The position numbers and the translations under genes were made by a program. Below the pieces are notes generated by a model. It searched no databases and was not told where the DNA came from. It saw only the letters and a list, made by a program, of their open reading frames with translations. Below are positions 16,770-25,668 of a stretch of 64,000 nucleotides of DNA, one piece after another; position 1 is the first letter of the stretch; each line of letters opens with the position of its first letter. The DNA is taken from the NCBI RefSeq assembly GCF_002866925.1, contig NZ_PKUQ01000055.1, positions 361,422-425,421 on the forward strand, written 5' to 3'. The DNA is from Cohaesibacter celericrescens (lineage in GTDB: Bacteria > Pseudomonadota > Alphaproteobacteria > Rhizobiales > Cohaesibacteraceae).

Positions 16770-17846
16770 TTATTCTCTATTCTTGTCCATTTTAGATTTC
16801 ATTTGTTGTAACTGTTCTCGAAAACGGTCGCACGGGTCAATTTCATCAATACGAGGAGTGAACCAGACATAGTCATATAAGGCGGCGTCGAAGGATGGAT
16901 AGGCATCCATATTTGTCTCGTCTCGAACCACTTCAACAAATGCTATAGAAACCACCTTGTCTTCTTGGTCTATGAACAGGGGTACACCGCGATCCTTGCG
17001 GGTGTGGCCATTTCCTGCGATCAATATTGCGATCTCTCCCTTCGTCTTTGCTTGCCGCATCGCGCGCGCCATATGGGCATCTTTCAGTCTTTGCAAAGTC
17101 ATCAGAGGCGTCATCGCCTCTCTTCCCATCATGCCGCAATGTGCTGCAACCAATTCATCCAGTAGGCTTTCTCGGTTTGTGTTGCTATAGTCCTGATCCC
17201 ATTTTAGGTCTTTGAGCTGCTCATCACTCAGCGCGCCACCTCGCCCAACTGACATCAGAACCTCTCGATCCGGATTGCCACCATGCAGGCTCATGCCATT
17301 GTCGAGGGCCTCTTTGAAAACGCCCTTGTAAATGCTCCATTCCGGCCAGCCTCGCTGTTCCCATGCAAGTTTTGTAGCGAGAGCGTCCAAACTCTCGCGT
17401 TTGACCTTTTCAATTTGAGCAGGACTGACACATTCACTCGGTTTCATTTCAAATGTGCGATAGGTTTCATCCAGTATGTCTTGATGGCGTGGTTCCAGCA
17501 TTTCAAAAACCACATGTGCCTGTTTGCCAGCATGCCCCACCATGGCCAGCACCGTTTCTTGCAAACGATGATGACGGGGATTGTCATGTTTCTCACCCAA
17601 GAGCAGATAATCGGCTTCTGATACGGCATCAGCCAATATGTGCTTGTCCTCGATCTGTTTGCCTGAGGGCAGGTGCCATAAAGTGTCTACAAGAGGATGA
17701 TCTGCCAGCATCATACTTTTATCCTGTGCCAAAGTTGGGCGCGTCAGCGCGACAAAGGCCATCATGATGATGAGGCATGTGCAAATTGGGGGTGTGGCCT
17801 GTCGAATTGGCGTTGATTGGGCGGTGAGGGGGCGGTTTTTGCGCAT
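16770..17846 (-). CDS. ChaN family haem-binding-type protein
   Basis: A 358-residue exported protein whose YLLLGEKHDNPRHHRLQ motif and later AILIAGNGHTRKDRGVPLFI motif identify the ChaN/Tiki (DUF399) superfamily. ChaN of Campylobacter is an outer-membrane lipoprotein that binds haem. Here the N-terminus is a hydrophobic export signal (CTCLIIMMAFVALTRPTLAQ) without an obvious lipobox, so it may be periplasmic. The superfamily also contains Tiki-like metalloproteases, so peptidase activity is an alternative. It lies 147 bases beyond the 5' end of the FecR-protein gene, on the same strand. Confidence 0.75.
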   Translation of the reverse strand: MRKNRPLTAQSTPIRQATPPICTCLIIMMAFVALTRPTLAQDKSMMLADHPLVDTLWHLPSGKQIEDKHILADAVSEADYLLLGEKHDNPRHHRLQETVLAMVGHAGKQAHVVFEMLEPRHQDILDETYRTFEMKPSECVSPAQIEKVKRESLDALATKLAWEQRGWPEWSIYKGVFKEALDNGMSLHGGNPDREVLMSVGRGGALSDEQLKDLKWDQDYSNTNRESLLDELVAAHCGMMGREAMTPLMTLQRLKDAHMARAMRQAKTKGEIAILIAGNGHTRKDRGVPLFIDQEDKVVSIAFVEVVRDETNMDAYPSFDAALYDYVWFTPRIDEIDPCDRFREQLQQMKSKMDKNRE

Positions 17847-18105
17847 CTAACGGGGTCCTGAAAGGCAGCTGTGAAGGTTTGTCTCAATGATAGTTTACCA
17901 AGTCTTGCTCCGCAGCAAACTGCTATTGAGCATGAAAAAGAGCCAAAATCTGTATCCCCTTGTTGGTTCAAGGCAATCAATTTGAAAGACGCGAATAAAT
18001 CTTTTCTGTTTGACGTCGAACTCGCACTTGCACTTTGCTTCTCGTTCGGTAATCTCGATTGACATTTCAGCAAAAAATATAGCGCTTCTATGGGGAGAAA
18101 ACATT

Positions 18106-18666
18106 ATGGGAATTAGTTGGGTCGTGCTCGGCCTCATCATCTTGGTGGGGCTCTATGGGATTTCCATCTACAACAAGCTGGTCAAAACCCGGCAAATGGT
18201 CGAAGAAGGCTGGTCTGGCATTGATGTACAGCTAAAGCGACGCGCAAACCTCATCCCCAACCTCGTTGAAACGGTAAAGGGATATATGGGCCACGAGCGC
18301 GAAACGCTGGAAAAAGTGACCGAAATGCGGGCCCGCGCTGCCGGTGCTACATCGGGTGGGGCCGCAGAACGTGCTCAGGCAGAAGGCAATCTTTCCAAAG
18401 CACTGGTTAATCTTATGGCCGTGGCTGAAAATTATCCGGACCTCAAAGCCAATGATGGCTTTCAAAATCTACAGAAAGAACTGGCCAGCGTCGAAGACGA
18501 AATCCAGTTGTCACGTCGGTATTACAACGGCACCGCGCGTAACCTGAATATCTTGATTGAGTCTTTTCCATCCAATCTGGTTGCCGGTTTCTTTCAGTAT
18601 GACAAAAAAGACTATTTCGAGCTGGAAAATGAAGACGATCGTGCGACACCAAAGGTCTCATTCTGA
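18106..18666 (+). CDS. lemA: LemA family protein
   Basis: A 186-residue protein with one N-terminal transmembrane helix (MGISWVVLGLIILVGLYGISIYNKL) and a long alpha-helical body. The motif VEEGWSGIDVQLKRRANLIPNLVETVKGYMGHERETLEKV is highly conserved in LemA. The start ATG 18106 has GGGGAGA upstream; the frame runs back to 18010. It forms the common pair with the DUF2207 gene that follows. The function of LemA proteins in bacteria is unresolved; they are linked to envelope processes. Confidence 0.9.
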   Translation: MGISWVVLGLIILVGLYGISIYNKLVKTRQMVEEGWSGIDVQLKRRANLIPNLVETVKGYMGHERETLEKVTEMRARAAGATSGGAAERAQAEGNLSKALVNLMAVAENYPDLKANDGFQNLQKELASVEDEIQLSRRYYNGTARNLNILIESFPSNLVAGFFQYDKKDYFELENEDDRATPKVSF

Positions 18667-18835
18667 TCCATTGGGTATCCTTGAAACGTGTTTCAAACTT
18701 TCTTTGCAGGATACCCGTGGGAGTTGAGGGCATTGGGCGCACATCCGGTCATTTTGAATGCGCTGTGCTTGTTATGGATCGGCTGACAGGTGTCCGTCGA
18801 TACAAGGGATGTATGACTAAATTGGAGGAGCGGTT

Positions 18836-20836
18836 ATGACGCTTTGGCATATTCGTACAAAATTGTGCGGTAATCTACCGGGCGCGTTGCGAGCGCTCCT
18901 CTTTGTTTGTCTGGCAATGGTGTGTGTGCCTGATAGGGCAGATGCCCAGTCTGGCGAACGTATTACAAATTACAATGTCGATATTTCGGTCAACAAAGAC
19001 CGGTCTGTAAGCATTACAGAGACCATTGAAGTTACGGCTTTGGGGCAAGCCATTAAACGCGGAATTTTGCGCGACATTCCGGTGCTATATCGAGATGATG
19101 ATGGGTCTTCGCTTAATATCGACCTCACTGTGACATCTGTCCGTCGTGATGGACAATCCGAGCCTTATGACGTGAGCTATGAGGGCCGTTATGTGCGGTT
19201 GCGCATTGGAAGTGCAGAGGTGTTTTTACCGTCTGGTCAGCACACCTACGAAATCAGTTACACGGTTCAAGATTCAATCGGTTTCTTTGAACAGGTCGAC
19301 GAAATTTACTGGAATGCCATTGGCACGGAATGGCCTTTCTGGATCGACAATGCGCAAGTGACTGTGCAGTTACCGCAAGGGGCCGATATTCAGCAATATT
19401 CGGTCTATACCGGCAATGAAGGCGCGCGTGGAGATAGCTATGAGATCAGCGAAAATGTGTCCGACAGAATTTCATTTCGTTCCACAAGAAGCTTTGCCCC
19501 AAGCGAGGGCATGACTGTTTCTGTCGGGTGGCAAAAGGGAATCGTATCAGCGCCATCCGAGGCAGAGCTGCAACAGGCCGAAATGCTCAAAAACAGCCCC
19601 ATGATTCTTCTTGGCCTCGGGGCGTTCTTACAAATGGGGTGGCTTTATTGGGCTTGGCTTCGGGTTGGTAAAGACCCCGTTGGAGGCGCGATAATCCCCC
19701 GCTACCGTGCCCCGAAAGATCTGTCGCCGGCTGTGTCTAGTTACGTATCCGGTCTAGGCAGTTTTCAGAAAAGCCAGAATGCAAGTTTCATGGCGGCTTT
19801 GATCAATCTTGCCATCAAAAAATTTGTGACGATCGACAATTCAGCCAAAAAAGTTCTCATACAACGCCTGACAGACCCTGCTGATGCAAAAATCAACGAT
19901 TTGCCTGCTGGCGAAAAAGCCCTGTTCAACAGCTTAATGGGGAGCCGCGAAACGGCACGATTTGCGGATATGACCTACGCCGTCATGTCTCGTATTATGT
20001 CTGCTTTTTCCAGTGCACTCGATGATGAGACCAATCAGGTTTATTTCCATCGAAACAATGGCTATATGGTACCCGGATTTTTGTTGGCAATTGTTGGGAT
20101 TATCGGTTTCATTGTTGCATCCGTGATGTTCAGCCCGCCCTATTTTCCTCCTGTCTTGGAATTGATTTGCGCAGCTGGGTTAATCGCATTGTTTGTTGTG
20201 TTTCGTATGATTTGGCGCGCAGTCTTAGGCAAGGGAAAAATCGGTTTTGGTAAAGTAACGATTGTGCCGTTTTTTGTCATCATGTTCGTTTTGCCGGTTT
20301 TTTTCGGTGAGTTCGATGGCGATCTTATAGGACTAGGAGACACCATCAATTTACCTGCTATTGGCCTTATTGTCCTTATGCTACTCGGTCTGTGGTTCTT
20401 TTCTGGCTGGATGAAAGCACCCACAAAATTGGGGCGTGAGGTGCTCGACGAAATTGAGGGGCTCAAGCTGTTTATGACGGTTACTGTGGCAAAACGAGCC
20501 TATGAGGCGGAAGCTTCCGGTATGCCGGAATTAACACCCAAGCTATATGAAGACCTGCTTCCTTATGCGATAGCCTTGGGAATTGAAGAAGCTTGGTCAG
20601 CGACTTTTGAAGACAAAGTCTTCTCTCAATTGCCGGCAGATCAGAGCTATCATCCCTCTTGGTATCGGGGTGATCGCAATTCAATGAGCCCAGTACAGTC
20701 GCTGGCTGGGCTAACGCAATCGATGGGAACTGATCTCTCGAGTGCCATGACGCCTCCTGCTTCGTCTTCCTCTGGTTCATCGGGGGGAGGATCTTCAGGC
20801 GGCGGTGGCGGCGGTGGTGGCGGTGGTGGCTGGTAA
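18836..20836 (+). CDS. DUF2207 membrane protein
   Basis: A 666-residue protein. Signal peptide (ends ADAQ), then an extracytoplasmic DUF2207 beta-rich domain (about residues 40-240: GERITNYNVDISVNKDRSVSITETIEV). A transmembrane helix near 255-275, a cytoplasmic region, and a group of helices (about 405-530) follow. The C-terminus is SSSGSSGGGSS followed by a glycine run and a final Trp, a tail typical of the family. It is coupled with lemA 170 bases upstream; GGAGGAG precedes ATG 18836. The pair's role is unknown, presumed to be in the cell envelope. Confidence 0.88.
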   Translation: MTLWHIRTKLCGNLPGALRALLFVCLAMVCVPDRADAQSGERITNYNVDISVNKDRSVSITETIEVTALGQAIKRGILRDIPVLYRDDDGSSLNIDLTVTSVRRDGQSEPYDVSYEGRYVRLRIGSAEVFLPSGQHTYEISYTVQDSIGFFEQVDEIYWNAIGTEWPFWIDNAQVTVQLPQGADIQQYSVYTGNEGARGDSYEISENVSDRISFRSTRSFAPSEGMTVSVGWQKGIVSAPSEAELQQAEMLKNSPMILLGLGAFLQMGWLYWAWLRVGKDPVGGAIIPRYRAPKDLSPAVSSYVSGLGSFQKSQNASFMAALINLAIKKFVTIDNSAKKVLIQRLTDPADAKINDLPAGEKALFNSLMGSRETARFADMTYAVMSRIMSAFSSALDDETNQVYFHRNNGYMVPGFLLAIVGIIGFIVASVMFSPPYFPPVLELICAAGLIALFVVFRMIWRAVLGKGKIGFGKVTIVPFFVIMFVLPVFFGEFDGDLIGLGDTINLPAIGLIVLMLLGLWFFSGWMKAPTKLGREVLDEIEGLKLFMTVTVAKRAYEAEASGMPELTPKLYEDLLPYAIALGIEEAWSATFEDKVFSQLPADQSYHPSWYRGDRNSMSPVQSLAGLTQSMGTDLSSAMTPPASSSSGSSGGGSSGGGGGGGGGGGW

Positions 20837-20860
20837 GAGTCTGCGCTCCCCCTTCAGCTG

Positions 20861-21529
20861 TCAATCATCAACAGTCATCCGCTCGTAAATGGGTCTGAAA
20901 CTGCGGCGATGATGGATGCAAACACCCAAACGGTCCAAGGCCTCCATGTGGGCCTTGGTGCCATAGCCCATATGCTGTTCAAAGCCATAGCCAGGAAAGG
21001 CGCGTCCAATGCGCACCATTAGCCGGTCTCGGGTGACCTTAGCAACAATGGACGCAGCAGCAATGGACAAGGACCGTCCATCGCCCTTGATCACATGCTG
21101 CCCATCGCAAGGTGACAATGGCGCGACATCCCGCCCGTCAAACAAAGCATAGGCGGGTTGAAGAGAGAGGCCGCTGAGCGCTCTTGCCATAGCCCAAAGC
21201 GTCGCACCGCGAATATTGAGACGATTGATTTGTTCCGGTGAAGCTGAGGTGACCGAAACATGAGAGGTTTCGCAAATTGCATCGAACAGGGCTTCTCGGC
21301 GGGCTCTGCTCAGCTTTTTTGAATCGTTCAATCCTTCCGGAATGGCCTTTGCGTCAAGTATCACAGCTGCGGTGACAACCGGCCCGGCCAATGGTCCTCG
21401 ACCCACTTCATCAACCCCGGCAACCGGTCCGCCAAATCGTTTGGTGGCTTCTGTCTCCAACGTAAAATCCGGACCTTGCGGCAAGCAGGCTAAAAGGCTG
21501 CTTTGTTGACTGAATTTTTGGCGTTTCAT
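20861..21529 (-). CDS. rnhB: Ribonuclease HII
   Basis: A 222-residue RNase HII, which cuts the RNA strand of RNA/DNA hybrids and single ribonucleotides in DNA. The signature AGVDEVGRGPLAGPVV carries the first two acidic ligands. YALFDGRDV and the KGDGRSLSIAAASIVAKVTRD segment contribute the rest of the metal site, and EQHMGYGTKAHMEAL is the conserved C-terminal motif. It ends the leftward group phosphatase - NadQ-like - rnhB, 21 bases after the regulator. Confidence 0.95.
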   Translation of the reverse strand: MKRQKFSQQSSLLACLPQGPDFTLETEATKRFGGPVAGVDEVGRGPLAGPVVTAAVILDAKAIPEGLNDSKKLSRARREALFDAICETSHVSVTSASPEQINRLNIRGATLWAMARALSGLSLQPAYALFDGRDVAPLSPCDGQHVIKGDGRSLSIAAASIVAKVTRDRLMVRIGRAFPGYGFEQHMGYGTKAHMEALDRLGVCIHHRRSFRPIYERMTVDD

Positions 21530-21550
21530 TATCGCAGCCTCATCCTAGGT

Positions 21551-22633
21551 TTAATTCGTGCTGCCTAGACGCAAACCCGGTGCAGGCCGCTCGGCCAACA
21601 CTGAACGCCGGAAGCGGAACAATTTGGCTGGGCGTCCACCCGTTGTCGTTGAGGCGGCGCCAGTCGGTTCGACCAATTGCCCCTGTTCCACCAAACGCCG
21701 AAAATTCTGTTTATGCAAATGCCTTCCGGATATGGCTTCGACAGTTGATTGCAATTCAGTCAAGGTAAAATGATCGGGCATCAATTCGAACACCACTGGG
21801 CGATATTTTAATTTACTGCGCAGGCGCGAAATGGCGGTCGCCAAAATACGGCGATGATCCATATGCATGGGCTGGCCAAACAATGGAGCGCTTTGAGGGG
21901 CGGGCAGGAGCCCCCTATCACGGAAATGTTCCATCACCAATCCTGCTTCATACAGTAGCTCATACCGCTCCAATACTCTCTCTTCATCCCACACCGCGCC
22001 ATCAAGGCCGAATGAAAGGCGCAGGCGCTGCATGGCACTCATGGCGCGTTGCCCGTCGTCAGCTTCTCGCTCCGCCCAATATCTAAGGGCGGGCAACATC
22101 TGTGCATCGAGCATGGAGGGGCGGTCTTCTCGCCAGTCTTCCCACGGGAAATATCGATACCAGCTGCACCAGCGTCCCGCAAAGGTACCATCCTGCTGTG
22201 CAGATCCCCCTTTTGTTCCCTGTCGCAGATGTGTCAAGGCCAGATACCCGATAGAGACTTCATGGCTGTTTGATGCGCCGGCTTCCATTCGGCGTCCTCT
22301 GTCGCCAAAGGTGTAGAGCTGTTCAACATATCCCAATCTCAATCCGGTCTGTTGCTCCACCCAACCACGAAGACCGGCCTCTAGCGTGCGGTGCCGTGCC
22401 GGATCAAAGGGCCCAAAAGGCAGACCGCCAAGGCTTGGTTGTGTGTCCGTTGTAAAGTCAGGCTGTTCGGAATGGGGGGAAGCAAGGCGAGAGCCAGACA
22501 GGTCCACTTCCAGCGTTACAGGCGTCAAAGCGCGGATGCCGATGATAGCGGCATTCAGTCCCACAGAGATAGGACGAGGCTGGGGAGATGGTGCGGTATG
22601 GCTCACAGGACGCTCTTGCTTTAGGCGGATCAT
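21551..22633 (-). CDS. NUDIX-type NAD biosynthesis regulator (NadQ-like)
   Basis: A 360-residue regulator with a NUDIX-like N-terminal half (SVGLNAAIIGIRALTPVTLEV; GLRGWVEQQTGLRLGYVEQLYTFGDRGR) and a C-terminal winged-helix DNA-binding domain (LMPDHFTLTELQSTVEAISGRHLHKQNFRRLVEQGQLVEPTG). The NUDIX box lacks the catalytic REUxEE core, so it should bind a nucleotide effector rather than hydrolyse it. This matches the alphaproteobacterial NadQ (COG4111) repressors of nadABC. A perfect palindrome 13 bases upstream of the start suggests autoregulation. No nad gene is in the window. Confidence 0.75.
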   Translation of the reverse strand: MIRLKQERPVSHTAPSPQPRPISVGLNAAIIGIRALTPVTLEVDLSGSRLASPHSEQPDFTTDTQPSLGGLPFGPFDPARHRTLEAGLRGWVEQQTGLRLGYVEQLYTFGDRGRRMEAGASNSHEVSIGYLALTHLRQGTKGGSAQQDGTFAGRWCSWYRYFPWEDWREDRPSMLDAQMLPALRYWAEREADDGQRAMSAMQRLRLSFGLDGAVWDEERVLERYELLYEAGLVMEHFRDRGLLPAPQSAPLFGQPMHMDHRRILATAISRLRSKLKYRPVVFELMPDHFTLTELQSTVEAISGRHLHKQNFRRLVEQGQLVEPTGAASTTTGGRPAKLFRFRRSVLAERPAPGLRLGSTN

Positions 22634-22645
22634 AATCTGGTTCTG

Positions 22646-22665
22646 ATGCAGAATTGATTCTGCAT
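22646..22665. promoter_or_regulatory. Palindromic operator before the NadQ-like gene
   Basis: The sequence ATGCAGAATTGATTCTGCAT is a perfect 9-bp inverted repeat around a 2-base centre, 13-32 bases upstream of the regulator's start codon. Its size and position suit an autoregulatory operator for the dimeric regulator. No T-run follows, which argues against a terminator. Binding is inferred. Confidence 0.5.
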
Positions 22666-22722
22666 AGCTGATTATAGCATTCTGTTGTGTCTGATGCCGA
22701 GCGTTGCTGGCCGGTGTAAGTG

Positions 22723-23232
22723 CTATTCAATATGCGGCATTGCAAATACATTGCCCTCATAACAATCTGCACCGCGCCCGATAGAATGCACGGCTTGTGA
22801 CATGCGCCCTTTGCGGCCAAGCAGTTGATCAGCTAACTCCACCAGTTTTTTGTTTGGTGTGGCAGAAGGTGACGCTTCACGCAGAGCGCGCGCCAGCTCC
22901 AATTCAGATACATCAGGGCGTAGCGCGCAGGCCGCAATAAAAGCCGATGCGGTGGACCGGCTGACCCCGGCCCAGCAATGAATCACCATCGGCGTGGATC
23001 TGTCCCAAGCGCGCAAAAAGGCGATCATCTTTTCAACCTGCGCACGAGAGCCCATTTCAAAACCGGGCATTGCCACCGAAATATCATTCATTCCGAGAAA
23101 CAAATGATTCTCGGGCAAGATGCGCTCTGGTCTTGTTACCGCCATTTCAGGATTGACCACGCTGATCATATGCGACGCTTTAACCGCATCAACAACATGA
23201 CCCAATTTGGAAAGTGAACAGACATATAGCAT
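22723..23232 (-). CDS. Protein tyrosine / dual-specificity phosphatase family protein
   Basis: A 169-residue cysteine-dependent phosphatase. The active-site loop is HCWAGVSRSTASAF, matching HCxxGxxRS, with Cys as nucleophile and Arg as phosphate ligand. The N-terminus MLYVCSLSKLGHVVDAVKASHMISVVNP matches a rhizobial family of small tyrosine phosphatase-like proteins. I chose ATG 23232 because AGGG lies 8 bases upstream; the open frame to 23340 has no better ribosome site. It is probably co-transcribed with the HD hydrolase upstream and the NadQ-like gene downstream. Confidence 0.75.
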   Translation of the reverse strand: MLYVCSLSKLGHVVDAVKASHMISVVNPEMAVTRPERILPENHLFLGMNDISVAMPGFEMGSRAQVEKMIAFLRAWDRSTPMVIHCWAGVSRSTASAFIAACALRPDVSELELARALREASPSATPNKKLVELADQLLGRKGRMSQAVHSIGRGADCYEGNVFAMPHIE

Positions 23233-23360
23233 GCAATGATCCCTAATCATCCTGATTGGTCGGCGGGTGGCTTCGTAAACTCTATCAGTCTTTATCGCCT
23301 GTGGCGCGGTTTTGATCTTACCCTTTTGGTCGCAAACCATTCGTTGACGTTTCCAGTCAA

Positions 23361-23987
23361 TCAGTCACTTTTATGCAACTGATCGTGCAATGTGTGAAAG
23401 CGTTCCAAGAAAGCGTCTTGGGCTTGCTGTGTGTTCCATGGTGTGATCGGCAATTGCTCCACGGTCAAACCGTTAGGGCGACCAAACAGCTGCGCGGCCT
23501 CTGCCGGTTCAAAACCGGCCAAATGCACCGCTTCGAAATAGGCTGAGATCCGGTCAGCCGTTTTGATTCTGCGCTTCAATTCTGCACTGGGATGGGCAGG
23601 CAACCCGAAGCGCAGATGGATCGCCGCCTCCAATCCCTCTTCAATGCTTTTGTAACCGGATCCGATTGCCGTTTTGAACGGTGAGATCATATCGCCAATC
23701 ACATATTCAGGAGCATCATGCAGCAATGCCACCAAAGCAGATGCTGGGGACAATTGAGGGATCTTGTGCCGCAAGGCAAACTCGACAATCAGGCTGTGCT
23801 GGGCGACCGAAAAAGAATGGTCTCCGCTGGTCTGGCCATTCCACCGCGCGACTCTTGCCAACCCATGTGCAATATCTTCAATTTCAATATCGAACGGTGA
23901 AGGGTCCAGCAAATCCAGTCGCCGTCCAGACAGCATTCGTTGCCAGGCACGTGGCGTCTCTAGGCTTGGGGGCATAACCATCTCCAT
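23361..23987 (-). CDS. HD-domain phosphohydrolase (YfbR-like)
   Basis: A 208-residue HD-superfamily protein. Metal ligands: His in SVAQHS, the HD pair in LLHDAPEYVIGD, and a distal Asp in IKTADRISAYFEAVHL. The spacing is like YfbR-type 5'-deoxyribonucleotidases, so hydrolysis of nucleoside monophosphates is the best guess. It heads a leftward group of four genes. An alternative start at the second Met, four residues in, is equally likely. Confidence 0.8.
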   Translation of the reverse strand: MEMVMPPSLETPRAWQRMLSGRRLDLLDPSPFDIEIEDIAHGLARVARWNGQTSGDHSFSVAQHSLIVEFALRHKIPQLSPASALVALLHDAPEYVIGDMISPFKTAIGSGYKSIEEGLEAAIHLRFGLPAHPSAELKRRIKTADRISAYFEAVHLAGFEPAEAAQLFGRPNGLTVEQLPITPWNTQQAQDAFLERFHTLHDQLHKSD

Positions 23988-24325
23988 TATTTATGCTTGA
24001 TCCTTTAGCGCAACAGGCGCCCCAATGAAATCAAGATTGTACGTTGCGAGCTAAAATTCGGAAAAAATCATAGAAAAATTTGCAACAACCCAATGACTGC
24101 GTTGAAATAGGTTGATTATGGACGTGACTGTGCAAATCTTGCGGTCTTGAAGGGAAGGATTCATGTTAATATCATCGAATTATACTGATTTTGCTGAATT
24201 TGCTTGTTGAAATTAATGATTCAGGCTAAATTCACATTCATTGGCTAATTGTTGGCCATGGAACCGTAGTGCGCTAAATATCAGCAGCCCGGTTCGGGAA
24301 TTTGTGTGGGGACCTAAATTCCAAG

Positions 24326-24358
24326 AAAAGGAGCGCGAAAATTTCGCGCTCCTTTTTT
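24326..24358 (+). terminator. Intrinsic terminator without an upstream gene
   Basis: The sequence AAAAGGAGCGCGAAA pairs with TTTCGCGCTCCTTTT, followed by a T-run on the plus strand. The 340 bases to its left, up to the leftward HD gene, carry no coding frame, so on the plus strand it would end a short RNA. On the minus strand it could also serve the cupin gene that stops at 24458, but the U-tract there is poorer. The rest of 23988-24325 is AT-rich and otherwise featureless. Confidence 0.65.
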
Positions 24359-24457
24359 ATTTCGCTGATTCTTTCGCTATTTGGAATGGTTGGCATTCAC
24401 ACCAATCTCAATACCTGTTAAGCACCCAAATAGTTAGGAACCCAAATATTCTGGTGT

Positions 24458-24784
24458 TCAGACGCTGCCTACTTTTTCAATCACCAGCATACGAGCCGGC
24501 CCGAGAGGATGGGCAACGTGATGATCTCCAGAGGCGGCATGGCATATATCACCAGCTTTCATAAGTTGTTCGCGGACATCCCAATCGCCTGAAGCTTTGG
24601 CAACACGAGACTTCATAACAACCTCTCCTGCCATCACGACAAAGACCTCGGCGCCGTCATTCTCATGCCATATATAGGGTTGATCACTCCAGTGTAATTT
24701 AACACTAGCGCCCTCAATCGTGGCGATCGGCAAGGCATCCCAAGGGCGCTGTCCAGTGAAGTCTGCTGATTTGAAAAAGTTCAT
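24458..24784 (-). CDS. Cupin domain protein
   Basis: A 108-residue single-domain cupin. Cupin motif 1 is YIWHENDGAEVFVVMAGEVVMK, where His, Glu and a second acidic residue would bind metal; motif 2 is AGDICHAASGDHHVAHPLGPARMLVIEK. Likely a small metal-dependent enzyme or sensor. It is divergent from the Lrp-type regulator at 24946, which may control it. The substrate is unknown. Confidence 0.8.
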   Translation of the reverse strand: MNFFKSADFTGQRPWDALPIATIEGASVKLHWSDQPYIWHENDGAEVFVVMAGEVVMKSRVAKASGDWDVREQLMKAGDICHAASGDHHVAHPLGPARMLVIEKVGSV

Positions 24785-24945
24785 TGTCTAATATCCTGAT
24801 CATTTGCTCTTGTAGGCGGGTTTCTGCTGATGTGATAAACAGATCAGAATTGAAGAGTTGGCGCGATTGGCAATATGTCCGTTTGAACAGGCATTATGAC
24901 AGGGCAGGCAAAGGGGGCGGGTAAGGCCTTTGGTGGAAGAAAACC

Positions 24946-25359
24946 ATGGATGCAATTGACGAAAAGCTTTTACTGCTTTTGGAAAGCAATAGCCGAGCTA
25001 GTCTTAAACAGCTTGCTGCCTCGGTTGACTTGTCGCGAACAGCCACCAGCCAGCGCATTCGCCGCTTGGAGGATCGAGGGGATATTGTTTCGTACACCAT
25101 TCAGCGTCCGGTAAAGGAATCCCGAACCTGGCTTTTTGTGTCCACTCATGTGCCGTCTTGTGAACAGTTGTCGGCGCGGATTCATGCGATCAGAGAGATC
25201 CGGTCCATGCGATCGCTAGCCGGTGAGATCGATATCATGCTTGAGATTGAAACTGATCGTCCAGAGCGTCTCAATATGATCCGGGAAGAATTAGCTGATT
25301 GGCCCGAAATCTGTACCATTGTGACAGCGCCCATGTTGAAACTGCACTGGCAGCGTTAG
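24946..25359 (+). CDS. Lrp/AsnC family transcriptional regulator
   Basis: A 137-residue regulator. Helix-turn-helix near residues 16-45 (RASLKQLAASVDLSRTATSQRIRRLEDRGDIVSY) and a C-terminal RAM ligand-binding domain (SLAGEIDIMLEIETDRPERLNMIREEL). The family senses amino acids or related small molecules and binds as octamers. It is divergent from the cupin gene across a 161-base intergenic region, the usual arrangement for regulator and target. The effector is not known. Confidence 0.85.
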   Translation: MDAIDEKLLLLLESNSRASLKQLAASVDLSRTATSQRIRRLEDRGDIVSYTIQRPVKESRTWLFVSTHVPSCEQLSARIHAIREIRSMRSLAGEIDIMLEIETDRPERLNMIREELADWPEICTIVTAPMLKLHWQR

Positions 25360-25472
25360 GATTAACGGCTCTTCCTAAAAGGTGAGTTACATTTTCAACA
25401 ATTAAATTCAAGACGGCGCCTCCAGTAAACTTGAGAGTGAAATGCAAGAAATAAAAGGGCTTACCGCTCATG

Positions 25473-25489
25473 TTTGGAAATATTCTAAG
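25473..25489 (+). promoter_or_regulatory. Irr/ICE-like iron control box
   Basis: TTTGGAA-ATA-TTCTAAG differs at two positions from the inverted repeat TTTAGAA-N3-TTCTAAA that I recall as the rhizobial iron control element bound by Irr. It lies 180 bases upstream of fbpA, in a 309-base gap with no other gene. Iron-dependent control of fbpA is inferred from this match and the gene's function. Confidence 0.5.
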
Positions 25490-25668
25490 AAGGGCGGCGG
25501 CTTCTGTTGATTAACTTACTGTTTTGTTAGGTCTTCAATGTTGACTTTGAGAATGGTTCGCAGCAGTTTGACGACAACAAAATCATCCGGCTCTGAGCCG
25601 TGGCGCTCACATTGAATGCCACTCAGGTCACCGATCTTGGGCCTTGAACCCAACCATTGGAGTGAAAC

